Source: Nitrosomonas sp. (GTDB lineage: Bacteria; Pseudomonadota; Gammaproteobacteria; Burkholderiales; Nitrosomonadaceae). From it: a stretch of 54,997 nucleotides of DNA. The notes under the pieces are model-generated. The model saw only the letters and a list, made by a program, of their open reading frames with translations, did not search any database and was not told the DNA's origin. The translations under genes were made by a program, and so were the position numbers. The stretch's first letter is position 1. Each line of letters opens with the position of its first letter. The stretch spans positions 1-54,997 of the forward strand of contig JAMXAE010000004.1 in the NCBI GenBank assembly GCA_024281695.1. Reading direction: 5' to 3'. This document shows positions 1 through 8,589 of the stretch, piece by piece.

Positions 1-348
1 ATGACGTGCAACAAGTGTCATTTGGATATTTTTCTCTGTCACTACAGCAAAATTCTTGCAGTTGTACAGAGGTCTTTTACATTTTTGTTATGTTTGAATA
101 CACGTAGAATGTAATGTGGGGACAACCTTTACATATTGAATTCGCCTGCGCGCTGTTATCGCCTGACAATGAGAGGATGGAAAAAGGAAACAAGAATATC
201 AAATATAAGAATTAACCGCATGATCCATAATGATTTTTTTGGAGTTTGGCGAAAAAAAGAATATTATTCCTATACACGATAAATACTAACCAGATTTTAT
301 GTAAGCCTTGACTTTTTAAGGCAACTACATTTAACACCAGGAGTAAGG
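1..348. other. Non-coding left edge
   Basis: No gene is recognised here. A 36-codon frame opens at base 1 but matches nothing known and could be the edge of something outside the window. The stretch is AT-rich. It ends in an AGGAG at 339-343 that serves the next gene. Confidence 0.5.
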
Positions 349-1599
349 ATGATGAAAAAAATTGTAAAATATTGCTTGCTTGTTGTAGCTATCAGTACAA
401 ATTTCCTGCCTAACGAGGGCCGAGCTAATTCGGTCGATGATTTGATAAATAATATAGCTAAGGGGTGCCGGTTCAATATTCAAACAAAATCAAAGAATGA
501 GTATGTATCCGTTGGGGATGACGGTAATATTCTTAGATGGAAAAAAACAGATAAAAACGCACAAAAATGGATCATCTATCCGGTTGATCCGAGTATGTCA
601 TCTGATAAGTCGGAAGTAACGGAGTCTTTGAAGTATCGAATCATGACTGTCTCCAATGGTGAATTCATGTCGGTTGGAAGCAACGGGAGCATCCTCAGGT
701 GGACAAAGGCCGGTGATGATACTCAAACATTCAAGTTCGTGGATCCGAACGGTGATTATCTGAAGATCAAGGAACCGACGAAGGGTGAATTTGTTTCCGT
801 TGGGTGGACTGGTTCCATCCAGCGCTGGAGCAATACCAATGACGATTATCAACTCTTTAAATTCGAACCAATCGAATGTATTGGGAGTAAAACACCTTAT
901 TTTCTGGATGATAAAGTAGCCGAAATTGAAAAAATAGGACCACCATCAATCACCAACATAAATGGTCCGGGGCCTGTTGGAACTGAGTCTGAGAGAATCA
1001 AGATTGGCTGGGAGGGAATATCCTACTTGCTGGTCGATGATCCTCTCTACACTAACAAAATAAGTCAAGGTAACAATGAGGTGTGGTATACGCTTGAACG
1101 ATGGAGATATTGGAAGGCGGACAATATCATACCGATCGGCCTTAGCGAAAAAACGGTGGAAATTACCTACTATATTGGAATGTCACAATCTTCATTGGAC
1201 GAGTTGAAAAAGACAGTATCCCAAGGTTTCACAGGCAAGCTTGAGGTTGAGGGCAAGGATAAAGTGGCATCCGCAAAAGGCAGTCTGGAATACGCTTACA
1301 AGCAAGAAAACATCGAGAGAACCGAATCTAAGCAGGATCAACAGGAATGGCGTACACGTAAAGTAACTGAAAAATTTCCTAAGACTGACAAACAAGCTGT
1401 CATAGTTACTTGGGTTCTGTATGACGAGTATAGTTTGTCTGGGGACTTCGGAAAAAAGAAAATCTGGCAAAATCCTGTACTCTCCGTTGTCGCGAACGTG
1501 GCACCGCAAGTGGTGATCTATCCGCCCCTTCAAGAATTTAACACACCCTTACAAAATATGATAAATCAGATGGGCAATCAGACTAAACCAATACCCTAA
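349..1599 (+). CDS. Secreted beta-trefoil protein with uncharacterised C-terminal domain
   Basis: A 416-residue protein of unknown function. Residues 1-26 form a signal peptide (cleavage near GRA-NS), so it is exported. Residues 40-176 hold three similar repeats of about 50 residues, each with a core of the form E-[YF]-[VM]-S-V-G-x-x-G-x-I-x-R-W (starting near 51, 105 and 147) followed by an aromatic [WF]. This is the three-fold pattern of a beta-trefoil carbohydrate- or actin-binding fold. Residues 205-400 are rich in alternating polar residues (Ser, Thr, Lys, Glu), as in beta-pore-forming toxins, but no family is recognised. The AGGAG at 339-343 suits ATG 349 or, with better spacing, ATG 352. 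A terminator-like hairpin follows. The neighbour is a broken Fic gene, so the patch looks accessory. Confidence 0.8.
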   Translation: MMKKIVKYCLLVVAISTNFLPNEGRANSVDDLINNIAKGCRFNIQTKSKNEYVSVGDDGNILRWKKTDKNAQKWIIYPVDPSMSSDKSEVTESLKYRIMTVSNGEFMSVGSNGSILRWTKAGDDTQTFKFVDPNGDYLKIKEPTKGEFVSVGWTGSIQRWSNTNDDYQLFKFEPIECIGSKTPYFLDDKVAEIEKIGPPSITNINGPGPVGTESERIKIGWEGISYLLVDDPLYTNKISQGNNEVWYTLERWRYWKADNIIPIGLSEKTVEITYYIGMSQSSLDELKKTVSQGFTGKLEVEGKDKVASAKGSLEYAYKQENIERTESKQDQQEWRTRKVTEKFPKTDKQAVIVTWVLYDEYSLSGDFGKKKIWQNPVLSVVANVAPQVVIYPPLQEFNTPLQNMINQMGNQTKPIP

Positions 1600-1609
1600 T
1601 TATAAGGCT

Positions 1610-1640
1610 GGGTTTCGCAATAAAAGTGAAACCCTTCATT
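1610..1640 (+). terminator. Putative Rho-independent terminator
   Basis: A 7-bp stem GGGTTTC/GAAACCC (1610-1616 and 1628-1634) sits just after the trefoil gene stop. The T tract after it is poor, so termination is plausible but not certain. Confidence 0.45.
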
Positions 1641-1954
1641 AAAATGTATCGCTCCTGGATTTCAGCGGCTTCATTCCATAAGAACCTGTTCAAAGATCTA
1701 AAATAGACTCCGCACAACTTACATTCACCTTCAGCGTGTTTGACAGTCAATACGACTTTCCGTACATTCATCCGCTATGAAAAGACGTTTTCCACCTTAT
1801 AGACGGTTAATGGCGAGGAGAAACAACACCATGATACTCACTGCCTACTTTAGTGAGCTGTACGCCAAATAAACTAACATAAGATCATTTATATCTTACT
1901 TTTAGAGATGAAAGTATAAATGATCTTATCCGTTACTTTCCGCATGCAAATGAC
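1641..1954. other. Intergenic stretch without recognised gene
   Basis: No protein family is recognised on either strand. A 62-codon reverse frame covers 1583-1771 but runs across the putative terminator and has no convincing ribosome site. It could be decayed mobile DNA, but no inverted repeats or transposase motifs are visible. Confidence 0.4.
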
Positions 1955-3091
1955 ATGACGATACATCTTGAGCAGTATCAATCCGGGCAATATCAAAAAA
2001 GCTATGAATACCGTTATTTCTTGCCCCAGCATCAATGACGAATGGGTGTAGCAAGTGCCGCAGATGAACCGGTTGCTGGAAAAGGCAGCCGTTAGACTTG
2101 GCAAACTCAATTCGTTTGCGCGCTTGGTGCCGAATATTAATTTGTTCATCCAATTGCATGTGACTAAGGAAGCGGTAGTTTCAAGCCGCATTGAGGGCGC
2201 GCAAACCAACATGCGTGAGGCGCGGTGTTGCCGGAATCGGGAATCTTCCCCGAGCATCGTAATGATTGGCGTAAAGTCCAAAATTACACGCAAGCTTTGA
2301 ATCAGACGATCAGCGATCTTAAAACATTGCCATTGTTCTCGAGGTGAAGCAAGCACAAGCTATTTTGCTGCAAAGTGTGTGCGATGAATACAAGATACCT
2401 GGCGAATTCCGCACCATTCAGAACTGGATAGGTGGTCACAGTTTGGCGGATGCCGCATTCATTCCGCCACATCATCAGTATGTGAATGATCTTATGGGAG
2501 ATCTGGAGCATTTTTTGCACAACCAGGATATTCATATTCCAGCGCTCATTCGTATCGCAATTGCGCATTATCAGTTTGAAACCATACATCCGTTTCTGGA
2601 TAGCAAGCCGTATCGGACGTTTGCTCATTCCCTTGTTTCTGGTGAGCGAGGAAATTCTGGATAAACCGTTGCTTTATCTCTCAAGCTATTTTGAGAAGAA
2701 CAAGGGATTGTATTATGACAATTTGATGGTGGTACGCGAGAAGAACAATATGTTGCAGTGGCTTAAGTATTTTCTGGTTGGGATAGAGCTAACGGCTTCA
2801 TTGGCTGTAAGTACCTTATCCAACATCATAACCTTGAGGGCAAAACTGGAACAGGATCTACAGGTCAACTGTGGGCGCAGGGCCGCAAGCGCGCAACTTT
2901 TGCTTAATGACTTATTTATACAACCCGCCACTAGCGTTGATGCAGTCCAGAGAATATGCGATACCAGTTATAAGACTGCCAATGAACTGGTTGCTCAGAT
3001 GTGCAAGCATGGAATTTTGCAGGAAATTACTGGACAAACTTGTAATCGGGTATTTATTTTTGCCGAATATTTGGCTATTTCTAGCGATTAA
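1955..3091 (+). pseudogene. Fic family protein, broken by several frame changes
   Basis: Conceptual translation across frames gives an almost full Fic-domain protein with an N-terminal Fic_N region and a C-terminal winged helix. The opening segment (MTIHLEQYQSGQYQKSYEYR) runs from ATG 1955 to a TGA at 2036. The helix with VVSSRIEGAQTN, the region with the autoinhibitory-type motif, is in another frame from 2055. A third segment (LPESGIFPEHRNDW) covers about 2226-2345. From 2344 the frame changes again (PGEFRTIQNWIGG, then FETIHPFLD). At 2600 the catalytic HPFxDGNGR motif is destroyed: after HPFLD the sequence reads gatagcaagccgtatc where a GNGR-encoding stretch would be two bases longer. The rest (IGRLLIPLFLVSEEILDKPL onward) continues in a fourth frame to 3091. 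An intact enzyme would transfer AMP or a similar group to a target protein. This copy cannot make one continuous product. Confidence 0.85.
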
Positions 3092-3255
3092 GTTACCGCT
3101 ACTGAATCATCCACAGCTATGTGCGAGTTAGTGCAAGCGAATCACTCCGGTCAGTTGGGATTATCAGGCAGAACGCAATATTCCTGATTCACTCAGTTTA
3201 TCCTTCAAGAATGATATGATTTGCCACTATGAATGAATAAACAGTTGGAGAAATC

Positions 3256-3903
3256 ATGCGCAAGTCTGAACCTGAATCTGGTTTAAATTTTAATCTGATC
3301 ATGCCGGCCGCGTTATTGCTGGTTTTATTAGTCGTACCCTTTTCGGTCAATTCTTTTATGCATATGTTTTCGGCTAAAAAGCAATTTATTAATACGCTGA
3401 TGATGAAAATACCGATTGATAGTGCGGCGATCACGATTCCGGCAACGGTCAAACAGTATGAGTCTTTTGATGTGGCTTTAAATCTGGAAACGAAACAATT
3501 TGCTAGGCTTCTGAATGAGATTGTTTCAATGTCATCCGAAGGCACCGAAATCCAAGGGATTGTTGGCGTGGTGTCGCCCGACATGAAAGCTGAAATTGCT
3601 GGTGAGGATTTTGAGATTGATAAGCGGGGGCCGCAAGAGCAACTCTCTGCTTATCGCGGTACTGCCAACTGGCGCTGGCGTGTGACATCGGAATCATCGG
3701 GGTCTCAAGATTTAAAATTCCAGTTGCACCTCTTAACGCAAAATAATGGCCAGCAGAGCACCAAAATTCTGGATCTTGCCGAAGCGAGTTTCTCTGTCCA
3801 GGCAAATCCAACGGAATGGTTTAAACGTCATTGGTTCTGGGTTGTTTCACTACTATTGGTGCCTGCCGCGATCATTTTTGGGTTGCGGCAGCGTCATGCG
3901 TGA
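3256..3903 (+). CDS. Hypothetical membrane-anchored protein
   Basis: A 215-residue protein of no recognised family. It has one hydrophobic segment near residues 14-34 and another near 191-209, with a mostly beta-predicted, soluble middle of about 150 residues, so the middle probably faces the periplasm between two membrane anchors. A GGAG about 7 bases before ATG 3256 supports the start. It stands alone between the broken Fic gene and the heat-shock gene, and the context gives no clue to its job. Confidence 0.75.
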   Translation: MRKSEPESGLNFNLIMPAALLLVLLVVPFSVNSFMHMFSAKKQFINTLMMKIPIDSAAITIPATVKQYESFDVALNLETKQFARLLNEIVSMSSEGTEIQGIVGVVSPDMKAEIAGEDFEIDKRGPQEQLSAYRGTANWRWRVTSESSGSQDLKFQLHLLTQNNGQQSTKILDLAEASFSVQANPTEWFKRHWFWVVSLLLVPAAIIFGLRQRHA

Positions 3904-3942
3904 TGAATCCGGTCCGCTGGGGTTAGAAATTCTTTTAGGTAA

Positions 3943-3970
3943 CTTGAAAAAGAACTAAAGATCCTTATAT
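3943..3970 (+). promoter_or_regulatory. Candidate sigma-32-type heat-shock promoter
   Basis: CTTGAAA at 3943-3949 and CCTTATAT at 3963-3970 are 13 bases apart. The sigma-32 consensus is CTTGAAA, 11-16 bases, then CCCCATnT. It lies about 130 bases upstream of an Hsp20 gene, which is the right context. This is sequence similarity only. Confidence 0.45.
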
Positions 3971-4064
3971 CAATAAACTGAAAGTGTACTTTTTTGTAAC
4001 TGTAAAAACGCCGCATTAATGGTTTATTGATCGCAGATTGAATGAGGCGTTACTGTTGTAGATA

Positions 4065-4104
4065 CATAATGTGCTTTTTAATCGATAAGGAGAAATTTAT
4101 TATG
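4065..4104 (+). promoter_or_regulatory. Candidate FourU-like RNA thermometer over the hsp20 start
   Basis: The leader RNA can fold so that CUUUUU (4074-4079) pairs with the Shine-Dalgarno AAGGAG (4087-4092) through two U-A, two U-G and two more U-A/C-G pairs, with a 7-base loop. An outer 6-bp helix pairs CAUAAU (4065-4070) with AUUAUG (4099-4104), which contains the start codon ATG 4102. Both the ribosome site and the start would be masked. A run of U facing AGGA is the hallmark of FourU thermometers, one of which controls a small heat-shock gene (agsA) in Salmonella. Folding was done by eye. Confidence 0.5.
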
Positions 4105-4527
4105 GCCATTACACGTTATGAACCTTGGGGTTTGCTCAGCCAACTGCAAAGAGAATTAGAACGAAGCGGTGCTGAAGGTTCCACCGCAACTGCGGAATGG
4201 GCGCCTGCTGTCGATATTAAAGAAGAAGCTGACAAATTTGTCATCCATGCCGATATTCCGGGTGTTAAACCTGAAGAAATAGATATCAGCATGGAAGACG
4301 GTGTACTAACCATCCGGGGCGAAAAGAAATCAGAAGCCAAAACTGAGAAAGAAGGCTATAAACGCGTTGAACGCACATATGGTTCGTTTTATAGACGTTT
4401 CAGTCTGCCTGATACTGCCAATGCCGACGCGATATCTGCCGCTTCAAAGCATGGCGTATTAGAAGTAGTCATACCAAAGCGAGAAGCTGTGCAACCGAAG
4501 AAAATTAGTGTGACTGCTGCAGAGTAA
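4102..4527 (+). CDS. Small heat-shock protein, Hsp20/alpha-crystallin family
   Basis: A 141-residue ATP-independent chaperone that binds unfolding proteins in the cytoplasm. The alpha-crystallin domain covers about residues 33-133 and includes the typical stretches AVDIKEEADKFVIHADIPGV and DGVLTIRGEK, with a short C-terminal tail. The start is ATG 4102 because AAGGAGA at 4087-4093 precedes it at good spacing; a longer frame opening at 4042 has no such site and no conserved sequence. A sigma-32-like promoter and an RNA-thermometer-like fold lie upstream, and a strong terminator follows, so it is a single-gene heat-shock unit. Confidence 0.95.
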   Translation: MAITRYEPWGLLSQLQRELERSGAEGSTATAEWAPAVDIKEEADKFVIHADIPGVKPEEIDISMEDGVLTIRGEKKSEAKTEKEGYKRVERTYGSFYRRFSLPDTANADAISAASKHGVLEVVIPKREAVQPKKISVTAAE

Positions 4528-4578
4528 TTCATACTGAGTCTGATTACATTCAATCTGCTTCTAGAAGTAATCGAAAAG

Positions 4579-4604
4579 AATGGAGCCCGTAGGCTCCATT
4601 CTTT
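4579..4604 (+). terminator. Rho-independent terminator after hsp20
   Basis: A perfect 9-bp stem, AATGGAGCC (4579-4587) with GGCTCCATT (4592-4600), has a 4-base loop and a short T-rich tail. It closes the hsp20 unit before uup. Confidence 0.8.
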
Positions 4605-4719
4605 ATGAAAACTTACTTTTGCCAAGCATGCAAAAGCATGACAGAATTGCGTCCTTATTTTCTTGAAGATCAAGATAAATCCTGAATTAATTTGTAGTTT
4701 TCTATATTAAGTCTCTCTA

Positions 4720-6645
4720 ATGCCTCTCATTACCCTGGAAAACGCCTGTTTAGCCTTTGGCCATCACGCTTTATTGGATCATGTCCATTTACAACTGGAT
4801 CCGAGTGAACGTGTCGGTTTGATCGGTAGAAATGGCGGCGGCAAATCAAGCCTGCTACGTGCTTTGTCAGGTGAAATTAAACTTGACGACGGCAAACTTT
4901 GGTGCGCTCCCAATTTAAAGTTGGCTTATGTGTCGCAAGAACCGATACTGAATCCCACCAATACGGTTTATCAAGAAGTTGCGAATGGTTTGGGCAATAT
5001 TAGTCAGATATTGCTCGATTATCATGCAATCTCTCATGCGCTAAGTGAGAATGCAAAGAATACGGACGAATTACTCATTCGTTTGCAAGATCTACAAGGC
5101 GCATTGGAAGCACAGGATGGGTGGAGTATCCAAGCAAAAATTGAAACGGTTATTGACAAACTCAATCTGCCTGCAGATACCTTAATCGAGCATCTTTCAG
5201 GCGGACTAAAAAAGAGAGTAGCGTTGGCGCGCGCACTGGTAATCGCACCGGATGTTCTGTTGCTGGACGAACCAACCAATCATCTGGATTTCTCTTCGAT
5301 TGAATGGTTAGAAGGATTATTGCAGGATTTTGCGGGGAGTGTTTTGCTGATCACGCATGATCGGCGCTTTTTAGATAATGTCGCGACAAGAATTATTGAG
5401 CTTGATCGTGGAAATCTGGCAACTTTTTCCGGCAAATTTACGAATTACCAAGAAAAGAAAGCAGAGATGCTGGAAGTTGAAGCCACTCATAACCAGAAAT
5501 TTGATAAAGTGTTGGCGCAGGAAGAAGTTTGGATACGTCAAGGCATTAAGGCGCGACGCACGCGTAATGAAGGTAGAGTCCGAAAATTGGAAGCATTGCG
5601 TTTGGAGCGTGCAGCAAGACGGGAAAAAGTCGGTAAAGCGAATATCAATGTAGATACCGGCGAAAGTTCAGGTAAATTAGTCGCAGAATTAAAAAATGTA
5701 AATAAGAGCTATGGTGACAAAATCATTATCAACGATTTTTCTTGCCGCATTATGCGGGGTGATCGAGTAGGCTTATTAGGTCCCAATGGTGCTGGGAAAT
5801 CTACATTATTAAAATTAATTCTCGGTGAATTACAACCGGATTCCGGTGAAATTCAGCAGGGCACCAAGCTAACAGTCGCTTATTTTGACCAGATGCGTGA
5901 ACAGTTGGATGAAGAAATGATTCTGACAGATACCATCAGCCAAGGCTCCGAGTTTGTAGAGATTAACGGTAAGCGTAAGCATGTCATCAGCTATTTAGAA
6001 GATTTTCTATTTGCACCACAACGCGCTCGCTCGCCAGTTAAATCTCTCTCAGGGGGCGAACGCAATCGCCTGCTACTGGCTCGCTTATTTACCCGTCCTG
6101 CCAACGTTCTAGTACTGGATGAACCAACGAATGATCTGGATATTGAAACACTCGAGCTTCTAGAAGCGCTGTTACAGGACTATACAGGAACGTTATTTCT
6201 GGTCAGTCACGACCGTGAATTTCTTGATAATGTAGTCACACAAGTAATTGCATTTGAAGGAAATGGAAAATTATGTGAATATATCGGTGGTTATGAAGAT
6301 TGGATACGTGCAAATCAGTTTGAAGATAATATTAGCCAGAAAAAAATATTATCGAAACAGTCAGAAACTTCGCCAGTCCGTACTATTAAATCACCAGGAT
6401 TTACTCGCACCAAGAAACTTAGTTATCAGGAAGCACATGAACTTGAAGCATTACCTGGTAAAATTGATGTTCTGGAACAAGAACAAGCAAATATTACCTT
6501 GCGCTTGAATGAATCAACCATTTATCGTGGTTGTCCGGACGAAGCGAAAGCATTACAAGCACGCTTCGCTATGATTGAAAAAGAACTGACAGACTGTCTT
6601 GCACGATGGGAAGAATTGGAATCAAAATTTGTCACAAAAGGGTAG
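4720..6645 (+). CDS. uup: ABC-F family ATPase Uup
   Basis: A 641-residue cytoplasmic ABC-F protein with two ATPase domains and no membrane part. Proteins of this family act on ribosomes; Uup is also linked to precise excision of transposons. Domain 1 has Walker A GRNGGGKSS, signature LSGGLKKR and Walker B LLLDEPTNHLD. Domain 2 has GPNGAGKST, LSGGERNR and LVLDEPTNDLD. A basic linker rich in Arg and Lys joins them. The C-terminal 80 residues are a charged coiled-coil arm (KKLSYQEAHELEALPGKI), typical of Uup rather than EttA. The cytochrome gene follows 105 bases later. Confidence 0.95.
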   Translation: MPLITLENACLAFGHHALLDHVHLQLDPSERVGLIGRNGGGKSSLLRALSGEIKLDDGKLWCAPNLKLAYVSQEPILNPTNTVYQEVANGLGNISQILLDYHAISHALSENAKNTDELLIRLQDLQGALEAQDGWSIQAKIETVIDKLNLPADTLIEHLSGGLKKRVALARALVIAPDVLLLDEPTNHLDFSSIEWLEGLLQDFAGSVLLITHDRRFLDNVATRIIELDRGNLATFSGKFTNYQEKKAEMLEVEATHNQKFDKVLAQEEVWIRQGIKARRTRNEGRVRKLEALRLERAARREKVGKANINVDTGESSGKLVAELKNVNKSYGDKIIINDFSCRIMRGDRVGLLGPNGAGKSTLLKLILGELQPDSGEIQQGTKLTVAYFDQMREQLDEEMILTDTISQGSEFVEINGKRKHVISYLEDFLFAPQRARSPVKSLSGGERNRLLLARLFTRPANVLVLDEPTNDLDIETLELLEALLQDYTGTLFLVSHDREFLDNVVTQVIAFEGNGKLCEYIGGYEDWIRANQFEDNISQKKILSKQSETSPVRTIKSPGFTRTKKLSYQEAHELEALPGKIDVLEQEQANITLRLNESTIYRGCPDEAKALQARFAMIEKELTDCLARWEELESKFVTKG

Positions 6646-6750
6646 AACTTGTGACAGCAATTCCCTATAAACAACATGGACATGCTCACTATTCATTGAC
6701 CAAATTAGACGCATCGTTTAAAGTTCAACTTTTGAGAGAAGGAGGCTTAC

Positions 6751-7077
6751 ATGAAACAAAAATTAATTATGAATTTATTACTCGCCTTGAGTATGCTTTT
6801 GGTATTTTCGGGAGTAACTCAAGCGGCAGGTGATGCAACTGCGGCAAAAGAAAAAACCTCAATGTGTGAGGGTTGTCACGGTATAGATGGCTACCGCACA
6901 GCTTTCCCTAATGCTTATCATGTCCCTAAAATTGGTGGGCAACATGCAGAGTACATCATTAAAGCGTTAGAAGGGTATAAAAACGGTACACGCAGCCATC
7001 CTACAATGACAGCGCTTGCTAAATCTCTATCACAAAAAGATATAGAAGATTTCGCTGCTTATTATGCAAAAAATTAA
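6751..7077 (+). CDS. Periplasmic monohaem cytochrome c (c553/c4-like)
   Basis: A 108-residue protein with a signal peptide (residues 1-26, ending TQA-A). The single haem-binding motif CEGCH is at 39-43 and a likely axial Met is near 86 (SHPTMTALA). IGGQHAEYI is typical of cytochrome c4/c553 half-domains. It probably carries electrons in the periplasm. GAGAAGGAGG upstream of ATG 6751 supports the start. A second, related cytochrome follows 27 bases later, so the two are probably cotranscribed and resemble the two halves of a dihaem c4 split into separate proteins. Confidence 0.9.
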   Translation: MKQKLIMNLLLALSMLLVFSGVTQAAGDATAAKEKTSMCEGCHGIDGYRTAFPNAYHVPKIGGQHAEYIIKALEGYKNGTRSHPTMTALAKSLSQKDIEDFAAYYAKN

Positions 7078-7104
7078 TTGAGTCTTTTACGCAAGGAACA
7101 AATT

Positions 7105-7434
7105 ATGAAGAATTATGTGATAGCCGCTTTGAGCGGTGTAGCTTTGATAGTTTCCAGTCAAGTGATGGCTGCTGATGTTGAAGCAGGTAAAAGTAAAGCA
7201 GCGGAAGTTTGTGCTTCATGTCACGGTGCTGACGGTAATAGCCCTGCGCCTAATTTCCCAAAAATTGGCGGGCAACATAGAACCTACATAGAAAAAGCAT
7301 TAAAAGATTATAAATCCGGTAGCAGAAATGACCCTATTATGGCTGGAATGGCTGCAAGCCTAAGTGCAGCTGATATTGAAAACTTGGCTTTTTACTATTC
7401 AAGCCAATCAGGCAGCCTAAATTCACACAAATAG
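7105..7434 (+). CDS. Periplasmic monohaem cytochrome c (c553/c4-like)
   Basis: A 109-residue exported cytochrome with a signal peptide to about residue 22 (VMA-AD), CASCH at 36-40 and a likely axial Met in PIMAGMAASLS (79 or 82). It shares the core PKIGGQHxxYIxKAL with the cytochrome just upstream, so the pair arose by duplication. The start is ATG 7105, with AAGGAA at 7093-7098; the longer frame from 7078 has no ribosome site. The electron partner cannot be told from the sequence. Confidence 0.9.
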   Translation: MKNYVIAALSGVALIVSSQVMAADVEAGKSKAAEVCASCHGADGNSPAPNFPKIGGQHRTYIEKALKDYKSGSRNDPIMAGMAASLSAADIENLAFYYSSQSGSLNSHK

Positions 7435-7455
7435 AATTAATTTAGTCGTATCTAA

Positions 7456-7503
7456 AAACGGGATAAACACCACGACCAGTCGTAGGTTTTCTCCCGTTTC
7501 TTA
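7456..7503. terminator. Putative bidirectional terminator
   Basis: AAACGGGA (7456-7463) pairs with TCCCGTTT (7492-7499) across a long loop that holds a small ACGA/TCGT helix. It lies between two convergent genes, the cytochrome (+) and DUF1841 (-). Confidence 0.5.
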
Positions 7504-7941
7504 TTAGCTGATAGCGCCTAAATGTCTATCCAGACATTTAAAGTAAACAATAGCATCCGGTGCAGATTGATTGCGCTGTGCCTGCCATATCATTTCTGCT
7601 AGACATTCCATCACTTGGTGCGCTGCTGCGTGCTCATTACCAGTTTGCTCTTGTAAGCGGGCAAATCGTTGACAAATACCAGTCGGTTGATTGATTGACA
7701 ACTGCTCTTTGATTGCCATATGCATACTCATGTGCAAGAAGGGATTAATGTCTCCCACTTCAGGGGAATAATCTTTATCGAGATATCGATCAGCATCATC
7801 GAGAATGTTATGGTATTCCGGATGATTCAGGATCACTTCCAATGCAATATCTTCCATGCCTGAAAGTATTTCTCGTTGGCGATATTTGCGCCATGTATCA
7901 AAAAATAATTGACGCGCTTGATCTCTGGATGGTTTAAACAT
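7504..7941 (-). CDS. DUF1841 family protein
   Basis: A 145-residue cytoplasmic protein of unknown function, recognised by its opening (MFKPSRDQARQLFF) and the central stretch with NPFLHMSMHMAIKEQ. The family is common in beta- and gammaproteobacteria. It is the last gene of a same-strand run after nth, 15 bases downstream, which suggests cotranscription. Confidence 0.85.
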   Translation of the reverse strand: MFKPSRDQARQLFFDTWRKYRQREILSGMEDIALEVILNHPEYHNILDDADRYLDKDYSPEVGDINPFLHMSMHMAIKEQLSINQPTGICQRFARLQEQTGNEHAAAHQVMECLAEMIWQAQRNQSAPDAIVYFKCLDRHLGAIS

Positions 7942-7956
7942 AGTGTGCGATCTGAA

Positions 7957-8589
7957 TTAAATATTTTTTTCTTTAAATTCACATAAATGATTAATATCAC
8001 AAACAGGGCATTCTGGTTTCCTAGCCTTACATACATATCGACCGTGAAGTATTAACCAGTGGTGAGCATCCAAGCGAAATTCTTTGGGTACCGCTTTCAA
8101 TAGCTTCAACTCTACCTCCAGCACGTTTTTTCCAGGTGCAATCCCCGTACGATTAGCCACTCGAAAAATATGAGTATCCACGGCTATGGTTGGTTCACCA
8201 AAAGCAGTATTCAGAATCACATTGGCAGTTTTTCGCCCAACACCGGGTAATTTTTCCAATTGCTCTCGCATACGTGGAACTTCGCTGCGATGCTCTGTTA
8301 TCAGCAGTTGGCAAGTTGCCAGAATATTTTTAGCCTTGGTTTTATACAATCCAATACTTTTTACACACTCAATCAAACCTGTTTCACCCAAGGTAATCAT
8401 TCTTTCTGGTGTGTTAGCTTGTGGAAATAATTTTCGAGTTGCCAGATTGACGCTTTTGTCAGTTGCTTGTGCTGAAAGTATCACAGCAATCATCAATTCA
8501 AAGGGTGAGCGATACTCCAGTTCCGTAGTGGGATGTGGATTTGCTAATTTCAGACAAGCAAAAATTTCATGACATTTAGCTGAATTCAT
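7957..8589 (-). CDS. nth: Endonuclease III
   Basis: A 210-residue DNA glycosylase/AP lyase that removes oxidised pyrimidines in base-excision repair. The helix-hairpin-helix motif [11 protein letters not shown] contains the catalytic Lys, VDTHIFRV holds the catalytic Asp, and the C-terminal cysteines C-x6-C-x2-C-x5-C ([17 protein letters not shown]) bind a 4Fe-4S cluster. The start is taken as ATG 8589 ([10 protein letters not shown]); it overlaps the end of rnfB by 14 bases. A longer frame to 8643 adds residues not seen in the family. The pairing of nth with rnfB is common in betaproteobacteria. Confidence 0.95.
   Translation of the reverse strand: MNSAKCHEIFACLKLANPHPTTELEYRSPFELMIAVILSAQATDKSVNLATRKLFPQANTPERMITLGETGLIECVKSIGLYKTKAKNILATCQLLITEHRSEVPRMREQLEKLPGVGRKTANVILNTAFGEPTIAVDTHIFRVANRTGIAPGKNVLEVELKLLKAVPKEFRLDAHHWLILHGRYVCKARKPECPVCDINHLCEFKEKNI

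Noticed and set aside
1583..1771. 62-codon minus-strand frame
   Set aside because: It runs across a terminator hairpin and the end of the trefoil gene and lacks a ribosome site; no known family.
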